Both the position numbers and the translations under genes were made by a program. The notes under the pieces were generated by a model, which had not been told where the DNA came from, ran no database searches, and saw nothing but the letters and a program-made list of their open reading frames with translations. From Kosakonia sacchari SP1 (lineage in GTDB: Bacteria > Pseudomonadota > Gammaproteobacteria > Enterobacterales > Enterobacteriaceae): a stretch of DNA of 64,000 nt. The stretch's first letter is position 1; each line of letters begins with the position of its first letter. The stretch is from contig NZ_CP007215.2 in NCBI RefSeq assembly GCF_000300455.3, forward strand, positions 3,534,001-3,598,000, read 5' to 3'. Positions 31,205-38,147 of the stretch are shown here, piece by piece.

Positions 31205-31843
31205 ATGGCATTTCAGGCTGGTCTGTACTGGATAATCGATCCGCTCTGCGGCTGGAGTTATGGCGCACTGCCATTGATTAATCGCACGGCTGAACACTTC
31301 ACTGAACGACAACATATTTTACCCGGTGGCCTGTTTATCGACACGCAGCGCCGCCGGCTGGACGCCGACTGGCTCGCTCATGTGCATGAACATGATGATC
31401 AAATCGCGAAATTAACCGGTATGCCGTTTGGCCGTGCTTATAAAGAAGATCTACTTGCCCGCGATGGATTGCTGCTCGATTCACTGCCTGCCACTCGCGG
31501 CTTATTAGCCTTACAGCAATTTGGCGAACCGGCTGACGCGCTGCGCTTTCTGAACGCCATTCAGACAGCCTGGTATCGTGATGGCCGTGATATCACCCGC
31601 GATGAGGTGGTCAACGCGGTGATTCAGCACGCCACCGGCCAGCCTGTTGTCAACGGCCAGGTGGCGGAAAGCGAAGCCCGCGCCGCTATTCAATATGGCC
31701 GCATGGTGATGGCACAAGCCGCCGGGGCGGGTTTTCCCAGCGCCGTGTTGGTGCAGGAAGATGGCCGTTACACGCTGCTTCCGGTCGGCCAGTATTACGG
31801 CAACCCGGATGCATTTATAGCGCTCGTAAGAACATATCGTTAA
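31205..31843 (+). CDS. DsbA-family thioredoxin-fold protein with a single active-site cysteine
   Basis: A 212-residue cytoplasmic protein of the DSBA-like thioredoxin fold. The active-site motif reads DPLCGWSYGA, so the usual CxxC is C15-G-W-S18 with the second cysteine replaced; such proteins may act with glutathione or as isomerase-like proteins. The cis-proline loop is AGAGFPSAVLV. The start MAFQAGLYW follows an AGAGAG ribosome site. It lies 12 nt upstream of the MBL-fold gene and probably in the same operon. Confidence 0.82.
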   Translation: MAFQAGLYWIIDPLCGWSYGALPLINRTAEHFTERQHILPGGLFIDTQRRRLDADWLAHVHEHDDQIAKLTGMPFGRAYKEDLLARDGLLLDSLPATRGLLALQQFGEPADALRFLNAIQTAWYRDGRDITRDEVVNAVIQHATGQPVVNGQVAESEARAAIQYGRMVMAQAAGAGFPSAVLVQEDGRYTLLPVGQYYGNPDAFIALVRTYR

Positions 31844-31855
31844 AGGAATTCCACC

Positions 31856-32707
31856 ATGAACCATAAAATACCCGGCGTATTGCTGATGCTCGCCAGCGCC
31901 TCTTCTGTTGCCGCACCGTTAGAATTGCAGGTTTACAACCCGCAGGAAAAGGCGATTTTCGCCGTCTCATCCACACTGGTTTCCGGCCCTACGGAAGCGA
32001 TTTTGTTTGATGCGCAATTCAGCGTCAAAGATGGCGAAAAACTGGTGGAGATGATCAAAGCCAGCGGCAAAACGCTCAAGCAAGTGGTGATCACCTCCGG
32101 CGATCCGGATTTCTATTTTGGCCTTGAACCGATCGTTAAAGCCTGGCCGCAGGTCAAGGTGGTTGCCTCACCTGAGGTGGTGAAACATATTGAAGCGACA
32201 AAAGAGGCCAAGCTGGCGTACTGGGGACCGCAGATGAAGGACGGCGCGCCGCACACGTTAACCGTACCAACAGCGATCACGGCGACACACTTTACTATCG
32301 ATGGTGAAACGCTGGAGCTGCGCCATCCACAAAGCTATGCGGCTTATGTCTGGATCCCGGCGAATAGAGCCATTCTCGGCGGTACGGCGATTTCCAGCGG
32401 CATTCACGTCTGGAGCGCCGACACGCAAACCCCGGCGGCACGTGCGCAGTGGCGTGAAGTGCTGAGTGAAATGCAACACCTGAAGCCGCAGCAGGTGATC
32501 CCCGGTCATTATCTGGGCGCGCGCCCCGCTGGTGACCAGGCCATTACGTTTACCCTTCATTACCTCGATACCTTCGAGCAGGCACTGAAAGCGAATAAAA
32601 CTTCTGCGGGCGTTATTAAAGCAATGACCGCTGCTTATCCGAAGCTGGCAGAAGCGGGTTCACTGGAACTGAGCGCAAAAGTGAATACCGGCGAGATGAA
32701 GTGGTGA
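31856..32707 (+). CDS. Exported MBL-fold protein with degenerate metal site
   Basis: A 283-residue metallo-beta-lactamase-fold protein with a signal peptide (MNHKIPGVLLMLASASSVAA, mature start near PLELQVY). The position of the HxHxDH motif reads VVITSGDPDFYFGLE, where three metal-binding histidines are replaced by Ser, Asp and Phe. The later histidine in IPGHYLGA is kept. It is unlikely to be a normal zinc hydrolase. This degenerate pattern belongs to a recurrent MBL subgroup often called Vmh-like; its function is not known to me. AAAGGA lies upstream of the ATG. Confidence 0.82.
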   Translation: MNHKIPGVLLMLASASSVAAPLELQVYNPQEKAIFAVSSTLVSGPTEAILFDAQFSVKDGEKLVEMIKASGKTLKQVVITSGDPDFYFGLEPIVKAWPQVKVVASPEVVKHIEATKEAKLAYWGPQMKDGAPHTLTVPTAITATHFTIDGETLELRHPQSYAAYVWIPANRAILGGTAISSGIHVWSADTQTPAARAQWREVLSEMQHLKPQQVIPGHYLGARPAGDQAITFTLHYLDTFEQALKANKTSAGVIKAMTAAYPKLAEAGSLELSAKVNTGEMKW

Positions 32708-32997
32708 TCGCCACACGTAGCACGTTGTTTATGCCTCAGAATTTACCCATCACCAGCGTCATGGTTCCATTCGCGTCAGGCTCGGTATGCTGAATTAAAC
32801 GCAGCGCCATGAACAAGATAAGGGGGATCATTGCGTCCCCCTGCTCAATTCCTACCGCTCTCGCTGAAACTTCCACTACCGATCTGCTGCCAGCTCGCGT
32901 CGGTATGACGCGTCCCCTCACACCTTCCGGTGCGATTAAGCATTCCGTTGTAAACCCTCAAAGACCCTGGTGTGGCGAATTTTAAAAAGCGTCACCG

Positions 32998-33246
32998 TTA
33001 ATTGGCAGGCGTAGTCGTCGTGGTGGTATTGGTTGAGGTATTACTTCCGTCATTTCCTCCGCCCATTGATAATAAAAGCAAACCGGCGACAGCGGTAACA
33101 ACCGCCACGCCGGTGACGGCTGAACTGCCAACCGCATATTCCGCTGCATTCTCCCCGGCGGCTTTTCCTTCTTCTGCGGGCGCTGCGTAGCAAACTTCAG
33201 AAATAACAAATACGAAAGCGATAATAATGTATTTTAAAAGCACCAT
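32998..33246 (-). CDS. Small threonine-rich exported protein, GfcA-like
   Basis: An 82-residue protein with a signal peptide (MVLLKYIIIAFVFVISEVCY, cut near AAPAEEG), one hydrophobic segment (VTGVAVVTAVAGLLLLSMGG) and a Thr/Asn-rich tail. This layout resembles E. coli GfcA (YmcD), the threonine-rich first product of the group 4 capsule operon. None of gfcBCDE follows; the downstream stretch shows nothing recognisable. The start was moved 12 codons in from the longest frame because GAGG lies eight bases upstream and the signal peptide begins there. Confidence 0.6.
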   Translation of the reverse strand: MVLLKYIIIAFVFVISEVCYAAPAEEGKAAGENAAEYAVGSSAVTGVAVVTAVAGLLLLSMGGGNDGSNTSTNTTTTTTPAN

Positions 33247-33549
33247 AATCCTGTCCTCATATTTATTTGGGATCATCTGCACTTTAAATCGCCATCACAA
33301 AAACGGATCGCAAAATAGGACATTCCTCGACAATATGAAAACAAATGGGAGATTCCTCAGCGAAACCAAATTATCTCAGCGGATGCACATTTCGCTTAAA
33401 AATAAAAATAAGATAATCCTCAGTTAACAATTTTTTAGCAGTATGATAGAGATCAAAGAAGACATAGAAGAGCACAACAAAGGATTGAGAAAAATTTCAA
33501 ACTTGCAAATTTTACACACGCACATCCAGACGCTCCAGGAGGGTGTAAT
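33247..33549. other. AT-rich divergent promoter region
   Basis: A 303-base AT-rich region between the GfcA-like gene and the LuxR-type regulator. It presumably holds both promoters. I see no clear palindrome that would name a regulator. The AGGAGG ribosome site of the downstream gene lies at its end. Confidence 0.4.
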
Positions 33550-34116
33550 ATGGAAAGAAAAATAGATGTCATATTATGCAAAATCACCTGTTCTTATACC
33601 AAAAAAGGCATCACTCAATTAGTTAATGAAATCAGAAACGGCAGTGGTTTGCACATTGGAATTAACTTTACAGCACCTTATTCTGGCCGGGGAACATTAG
33701 TGGTGACCAAAGGTAATTTTATACCCTTTACGTTGGCACATACGCCTATGATTGTGATACCCGATAAAGTTCCGGTCAGTGTTTTAATGGACATATTAAC
33801 CGAATTTGTTTACGGAAGAGTCAGCCAGTATGTGAAGACGATTCGTCTTGGAAGGCGCGAAATTGCGATTCTTAAGGAGATGATTTACGAAAAAAGTGAT
33901 GAGGAGATTTCCACGCTATTAAACATCAACAAAAAAACCGTTTCATCGCATAAGGACAACATAAAAAAGAAAATCTCCGCGAGTACAAAGATTGACATTT
34001 TCTATGCGTTTAGTATTTTTTCCTTTACCGACTCCTCATTAAATGAGAGTACGAGCGAAGATCCACTTTTTATGCCGCCGGGCGAGCAAATAAATAGAAT
34101 GGTCGCTTACGGCTAA
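33550..34116 (+). CDS. LuxR-type HTH transcriptional regulator
   Basis: A 188-residue protein with a C-terminal LuxR/GerE HTH at about 98-160: LGRREIAILKEMIYEKSDEE then ISTLLNINKKTVSSHKDNIK. The N-terminal part has no recognised domain (no PAS, receiver or acyl-HSL pocket residues). AGGAGG lies seven bases before the ATG. Codon use is AT-rich compared with the ent genes, in line with recent acquisition. It is divergent from the GfcA-like gene and might control it. Confidence 0.8.
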   Translation: MERKIDVILCKITCSYTKKGITQLVNEIRNGSGLHIGINFTAPYSGRGTLVVTKGNFIPFTLAHTPMIVIPDKVPVSVLMDILTEFVYGRVSQYVKTIRLGRREIAILKEMIYEKSDEEISTLLNINKKTVSSHKDNIKKKISASTKIDIFYAFSIFSFTDSSLNESTSEDPLFMPPGEQINRMVAYG

Positions 34117-34170
34117 GAAAGAATAATAACCACAACACTCAGAAAAATAAAAACCAGGATGCAATCTGCA

Positions 34171-34203
34171 ATTGCCTTTTTATCCCGTGGATAAAAAGGC
34201 AAT
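34171..34203. terminator. Perfect 15-bp hairpin, bidirectional terminator
   Basis: ATTGCCTTTTTATCC (34171-34185), loop CGT, and GGATAAAAAGGCAAT (34189-34203) form a perfect stem. The T5 and A5 tracts inside the arms mean it could end transcripts from both sides. It lies between the convergent LuxR-type gene and the small membrane-protein gene. Confidence 0.65.
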
Positions 34204-34218
34204 TCACATTAAATATCG

Positions 34219-34443
34219 TTAAGTCTTTTTGCCGTATTTACGCGATTGACCCACTTTTCTTGAGCGTACAAGTCGAAAGTGTCTATAAAAAGAATACGCG
34301 ATAACGATCAGCAGCACGCCTATCAAGGCCAGGTTCATCATCACCATTTTAGTTTCACTCACAGCGGGCGGGCTTTCATTTAACCGATAAATAACCGCAG
34401 CCGTCAATAGCTGACCAAAAAATAAGACTGGCCTCAACAGCAC
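34219..34443 (-). CDS. Small membrane protein, two predicted helices
   Basis: A 74-residue open frame with a GTG start. Two hydrophobic stretches, VLFFGQLLTAAVIYRL and MNLALIGVLLIVIAYSFY, are followed by a very basic tail (RLVRSRKVGQSRKYGKKT), which suggests an inner-membrane protein with its C-terminus inside. An alternative start is the internal ATG of MVMMNLALIG, giving a single-helix protein. I recognise no family. Confidence 0.4.
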   Translation of the reverse strand: MLLRPVLFFGQLLTAAVIYRLNESPPAVSETKMVMMNLALIGVLLIVIAYSFYRHFRLVRSRKVGQSRKYGKKT

Positions 34444-34587
34444 AAATAATTAAATGCTAATGATGAGATTAAACCTAAGGAAAACAATGGCACTGCCGCG
34501 CATTGCCAGCATGAGTACGCGACACCGCTATTATATTTAGATTTTTCATCGTCCTTGCACGGCGAATTCCCCACATAAATTGGCTAT

Positions 34588-35475
34588 TTATTCTGTCACG
34601 CTGGTTAACTGTTGGCGGATAGCATCAATAAACAACCGCAGCGCGGCGTGTTGATGTTCGCGAGACTGGTACAGACCATAAATCCCCAGTCGTTGCGGTT
34701 CGAGATCGGGTAATACCCTGACCAGTTGGCTATTATTCAGCGCCTCCTGCGCTTCCCGTTCCGGCACCAGCGCCAGCCCGCACCCGGCAATCGCCGCATC
34801 ACGCAGCACCGCGGAGATCCCCGCGCTCAGATTACCGTTCGCCATCACTTCCCACTTGTTTTGTGCGCTGTCGGTAAAGTGCCATGACTGCCCGGCGAAA
34901 CCGCTGTAGTGCAGACAATTGTGGTGCTCAAGCTCGTGCACCGTGTGCGGTGTACCGTGCTGGCGTAGGTAATCCGCCGATGCGCAAAGTACCGAGCGGC
35001 ACTCGCCCAGACGCGTGGCTATCGCGCCTGCTTCCGGGTTATTGGTGATGCGAATCGCCAAATCAATGCGTTCGCCAATCAGGTTGACCGGGTGGTTTCC
35101 TACTTCGACTTCGATTCTTAACGCCGGGTAACGCGCCAGAAAACCCGGCAGCACCGGTCCGATAATGTGACTGGCCGTGAAGTGGGCGCAGGCGACGCGC
35201 AATGTGCCGGAGGGGGTTTCCCGCGTCGATTGCCCTTCAATATCACCAAACAGCGGCGCGAGTTGCCGCGTCTTTTGTAACGTATTTTCCCCGGCAGGCG
35301 TCAGCGTAAGACGGCGAGACGAACGATGAATAAGCCGGGCACCCGCCCATTTTTCCATTTCATCAAGGTAGCGGCTGACCATCGGGCGAGAAATGCCCAG
35401 CGCCCGCGAAGCGGCACTCAAACTTCCCAACTCGCAGATGCGATTAAACACCACCACCGCCATCACTCTGTCCAT
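34588..35475 (-). CDS. LysR family transcriptional regulator
   Basis: A 295-residue LysR regulator. The HTH is LGSLSAASRALGISRPMVSR, with YLDEMEKWAGARLIHRSSRR after it; the effector domain starts near residue 88 (SGTLRVACAHFTASH). The start MDRVMAVVVFNRI was preferred to a frame beginning 20 codons earlier. No oriented partner gene lies directly upstream; the 379 bases on that side hold no recognisable gene. Confidence 0.9.
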   Translation of the reverse strand: MDRVMAVVVFNRICELGSLSAASRALGISRPMVSRYLDEMEKWAGARLIHRSSRRLTLTPAGENTLQKTRQLAPLFGDIEGQSTRETPSGTLRVACAHFTASHIIGPVLPGFLARYPALRIEVEVGNHPVNLIGERIDLAIRITNNPEAGAIATRLGECRSVLCASADYLRQHGTPHTVHELEHHNCLHYSGFAGQSWHFTDSAQNKWEVMANGNLSAGISAVLRDAAIAGCGLALVPEREAQEALNNSQLVRVLPDLEPQRLGIYGLYQSREHQHAALRLFIDAIRQQLTSVTE

Positions 35476-35854
35476 CTGTTCACCTGTTCGATTTGCGAAA
35501 CCTGAAGCGCATTGTTTCAGAAATACGCCTGGCAAAACAGCCTTCCGCCCCTGCCTTGTGTTTTGAGTTGACTGCTTTTCGTGTGAGTCCGGGTTCTGTG
35601 GCGCGTCATGTGGTCATGAAATGGCTGTCATGCCGAAAGAGGCGCATGAAGCCTGGCGCTTTGCTGCCTCGGTTTTCAACCAACAGCGCCATTCCTGCGC
35701 ACCCGATGTTACTCATCGGTGTACTGCGCTTTACGACACGTTCGCACCTGCAATTTATGCATAAAGTTTGCAGGCGGTATGCCGTTAGTCATATCGATGG
35801 GCCAATGCTTTGGCAATGCAAATACATGAATGTGTTTTAAGCGGGAAACCGCGG
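35476..35854. other. Intergenic region, no gene recognised
   Basis: The only sizeable plus-strand open frame (35493-35840) has no ribosome site, a poor composition and no family features. The region probably holds the LysR promoter and a leader for the downstream membrane protein. Confidence 0.4.
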
Positions 35855-36355
35855 ATGAGAAAAATGATACGAAAAATTTTGTTACTGCTGTCTGTTTTAT
35901 CCATTGGCTATTACGCTTACTCCTATTATACGGTGATGGCAGACTTACCCCTCACGTACCAGGTGCAGAATGTCTTCACAATAGTCATGTGCTCGGTGTT
36001 TGCCGTGCTGTTATTTTCATCAAATAATAAAGAACTATTATTTTTGTTAAACCACTACTATTGCTCATTCAGGATAAGTAAAACAGACAATAGCTATAAC
36101 TACACGCTTTTATTCTGTTTTCTGTTTCTGTCTTACGCTCACTATTATCTTTCCAGCCTGTTCTGCAGGTTAATACTGGATGTAATAATAAAAATCGGCT
36201 CACTGGAAACCTTGTTGACGATCGATATTTACACCTCACTGTTATTTGCGGCTAACTGTCTATTATTTGTGGTTTACGCCATTCCTGTTGTGCACGCATT
36301 TATAAAACTGCACGCTGAAAAGGCTACCGTAGTTTCTCCCCATCATGACGAATAA
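35855..36355 (+). CDS. Polytopic membrane protein of unknown function
   Basis: A 166-residue protein, AT-rich in codon use, with about four transmembrane helices: KILLLLSVLSIGYYAYSYYT, VFTIVMCSVFAVLLFS, LLFCFLFLSYAHYYLSSLF and LLFAANCLLFVVYAIPVVHA. The start could also be the ATG four codons later. I recognise no family. A terminator follows 33 nt after its stop. The ADP-ribosyltransferase-like gene lies 470 nt downstream on the same strand, but nothing shows that they work together. Confidence 0.5.
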   Translation: MRKMIRKILLLLSVLSIGYYAYSYYTVMADLPLTYQVQNVFTIVMCSVFAVLLFSSNNKELLFLLNHYYCSFRISKTDNSYNYTLLFCFLFLSYAHYYLSSLFCRLILDVIIKIGSLETLLTIDIYTSLLFAANCLLFVVYAIPVVHAFIKLHAEKATVVSPHHDE

Positions 36356-36736
36356 AAGACCTTCAGTACAAAGACGAATGCTTTGCTAAAAAAAGACTGG
36401 CGCGAGCTCGCCAGTACTTTTTAGGTTAACTAAATGCCTCAACAATTAATTTTCACATTTTATTCAGTATGTTACCAGCTTCATAAAAAAGTAGATTCTG
36501 TTTATTTCCTCCATACTAAGAACAGATGTGATGCGATCAGATCGACACGTTAAACGCCCCGGATAAAAGGTCTACGCCAAAAGCCCGATTTGTTTTTTTA
36601 TTTCACCCGTTATCTTTAAGTGGTTATCGGATAACAATGCAGCAGCGGATAATATTTAAACCATCAACAAAATACGTTGATATAAATATAACTCCGCGAT
36701 ACCGAGCGCAAATCACTAATGACAAGCATGTTGTTT
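36356..36736. other. AT-rich intergenic region upstream of the ADP-ribosyltransferase-like gene
   Basis: No gene recognised. It contains a terminator hairpin at 36396-36415 and the 12-mer ATGCAGCAGCGG (36637-36648), which occurs again at 26000-26011 upstream of the porin gene. Confidence 0.4.
36388..36422. terminator. Bidirectional Rho-independent terminator
   Basis: ACTGGCG (36396-36402) and CGCCAGT (36409-36415) form the stem, preceded by an A7 tract and followed by ACTTTTT. It ends the membrane-protein transcript and could act on the opposite strand as well. Confidence 0.75.
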
Positions 36737-36774
36737 TTTAATTTTGCTTGCGCATCCGATAAAGCAAAATTAAA
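36737..36774. promoter_or_regulatory. Perfect 13-bp inverted repeat upstream of the ADP-ribosyltransferase-like gene
   Basis: TTTAATTTTGCTT (36737-36749) and AAGCAAAATTAAA (36762-36774) are exact reverse complements around a 12-nt spacer. It ends 50 bases before the ATG, so it lies in or next to the promoter. Either an operator or an mRNA leader hairpin is possible. Confidence 0.5.
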
Positions 36775-36824
36775 CGCTCGCACCGTACGATAAACCCACA
36801 TCGTAATCATGAGGAGATACAGAG

Positions 36825-37304
36825 ATGCCATCTATTTATTATCGCGGCGATAACCGCGTCATTTCAGAAATACAAAAAACAGGGTTCCAGCCGCGCATTG
36901 AATCGTGCCGGGGGCGAACGCCTGCCCAGGCTATTGCCTATATTCAGCAACTTATTGTCACCAACGGTTTTAAAAGCCTCGCGGATATTGGCGGTTATAT
37001 CATCAGTAATTCCAAAGGGGATTCTGTCTCGACCTCATGTATCGAAGATGGCGCATCTTATGGCACACATAAATATCGCATCACCGCCCCGAAGAGTGCG
37101 CTTTTTTTTGAATTTAATCTCGATGGCAGCGTGGGGGCACAGTTGCCCGATCAAGGGCATATGTATGGACGCAAGCCGTACTATATTTTGACCAACGTGA
37201 ACCCTGATTTAAGCCAATACGTTATCGTTGGGACCAGAACGGCCACGCAGGAAGCCACCTTTTTTACTGATATACCCAGCGACTGGATCTCGTTACTTAG
37301 CTGA
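36825..37304 (+). CDS. Pertussis/cholera-toxin-type ADP-ribosyltransferase-like protein
   Basis: A 159-residue single-domain protein. The three catalytic motifs of R-S-E ADP-ribosyltransferases are all present in order: YYRGDNR with Arg7 (compare YRYDSR / YRADSR), Ser69-Thr70-Ser71 in DSVSTSCIEDG, and Glu143 in TQEATFFTDIPSDWI. The spacing from Glu143 to the Ile-Pro pair (seven residues) equals that in the pertussis toxin S1 and cholera toxin A chains. It should bind NAD and modify a protein or nucleic acid. There is no signal peptide, no B-subunit gene and no obvious immunity gene next to it. GGAG lies eight bases before the ATG. Confidence 0.72.
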   Translation: MPSIYYRGDNRVISEIQKTGFQPRIESCRGRTPAQAIAYIQQLIVTNGFKSLADIGGYIISNSKGDSVSTSCIEDGASYGTHKYRITAPKSALFFEFNLDGSVGAQLPDQGHMYGRKPYYILTNVNPDLSQYVIVGTRTATQEATFFTDIPSDWISLLS

Positions 37305-37320
37305 CCGCTGCTCGCCGCGA

Positions 37321-37357
37321 AAACCGTGCCCTCCTGCTTCGTGAGGGCACGGTTTAA
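37321..37357 (+). terminator. Terminator of the ADP-ribosyltransferase-like gene
   Basis: AAACCGTGCCCTC (37321-37333) pairs perfectly with GAGGGCACGGTTT (37343-37355) around a 9-nt loop. It begins 16 nt after the stop codon, so the gene is probably a single transcription unit. Confidence 0.8.
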
Positions 37358-37710
37358 TGCGTAGAGTCATCAATGACATCACGGAACCGGTTATTCCCTT
37401 TTGTTAACGCGCGTCATGGCGTTTTGCACACCGGTTCGCCGCGCGAGAGAGTAAAAGTGCCTTTCACCTGCCCTCTTTCCGATCGGCCAAACGGCTACAG
37501 TCATGCGGTGAAACAGCCTGCCTGCATCTGATTCACGCCGCGAAATGACGCGCAATACACACCCCATTCTGTGCCTGACACACCGTTTTAATAAACGCAG
37601 GGTAAACGGCACGGCGCTAAATCCCTGGCCGCAGTGTAAATTTTCTGCACGCGCTGCCGATAGCAATAACAGAAGTGCAACTTTGACATTGACGTTGAGC
37701 AGAACACATT
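37358..37710. other. Intergenic region, no gene recognised
   Basis: About 350 bases before the KTSC gene. A minus-strand frame (37391-37666) has no coding features. The base composition returns here to the GC-rich level of the chromosome core. Confidence 0.4.
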
Positions 37711-37944
37711 ATGAAAAGACATCCCCTTTCCTGCCGCGCGCTGCGCGCCGCCGGATACGATCCAAACTCCAGCGTACTTGAGCTTGAACACAGCAATGGC
37801 CGGGTTGAGCAATATCTTGGCGTGCCGCCTAAAACCTGGCAGGCCTTTTTGATGAGCCACGAGCAGGAAAACTATTTCCGCGAACACATCGCCAGTAGCT
37901 ACCTGAAAATTACCGTCGAGCAGGCAAATCAAAGCCGTTTTTAA
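37711..37944 (+). CDS. KTSC domain protein
   Basis: A 77-residue protein made of one KTSC domain. It contains SCRALRAAGYDPNSSVLELE followed by HSNGRVEQYLGVPPKTWQAF and YFREHIASSYLKI, the usual order of this short beta-rich domain. Biochemical function is not established; the domain is often found alone or next to lysyl-tRNA synthetase-like or nucleic-acid proteins. It is a single gene here. Confidence 0.85.
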   Translation: MKRHPLSCRALRAAGYDPNSSVLELEHSNGRVEQYLGVPPKTWQAFLMSHEQENYFREHIASSYLKITVEQANQSRF

Positions 37945-38048
37945 CCGCTGATGCGGTAATTTTTTGCCCGCGTTTGTGCTAACGTTGTCTGCCCGCAGAC
38001 GATGCGGTTTGGTGCGTACTCATGCTGGCGACAGCGTAACGAGGTGTT

Positions 38049-38147
38049 ATGAGAATTGGTATTGCGTTTCCTATCCTGGTTTTTATTGTCGCCGTCGCCT
38101 TTCTGACGTGGTTTATCGCTGGCGGTTACGCCACGCCGGGCAGCTAA
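38049..38147 (+). CDS. yoaK: Small membrane protein YoaK
   Basis: A 32-residue single-helix protein starting MRIGIAFPILVFIVAVAFLT and ending WFIAGGYATPGS. It matches E. coli YoaK (32 residues; MRIGIIFPVVIFITAVVFLA...) nearly along its whole length. GAGG lies upstream of the ATG. Its stop overlaps the stop of the convergent MFS gene by 4 nt. Its role is not well defined; it is an inner-membrane small protein in E. coli. Confidence 0.88.
   Translation: MRIGIAFPILVFIVAVAFLTWFIAGGYATPGS

Noticed and set aside
32736-32921. 61-codon minus-strand frame between the MBL and GfcA-like genes
   Set aside because: No ribosome site, no recognisable family and a low-quality composition; kept only as a possible remnant.
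33550-34116. Quorum-sensing receptor reading for the LuxR-type protein
   Set aside because: The N-terminal part lacks the W-Y-D-P-W-G pocket residues of acyl-HSL receptors; only the HTH is shared.
35493-35840. 115-codon plus-strand frame upstream of the membrane protein
   Set aside because: No ribosome site or family features and composition unlike real genes here.
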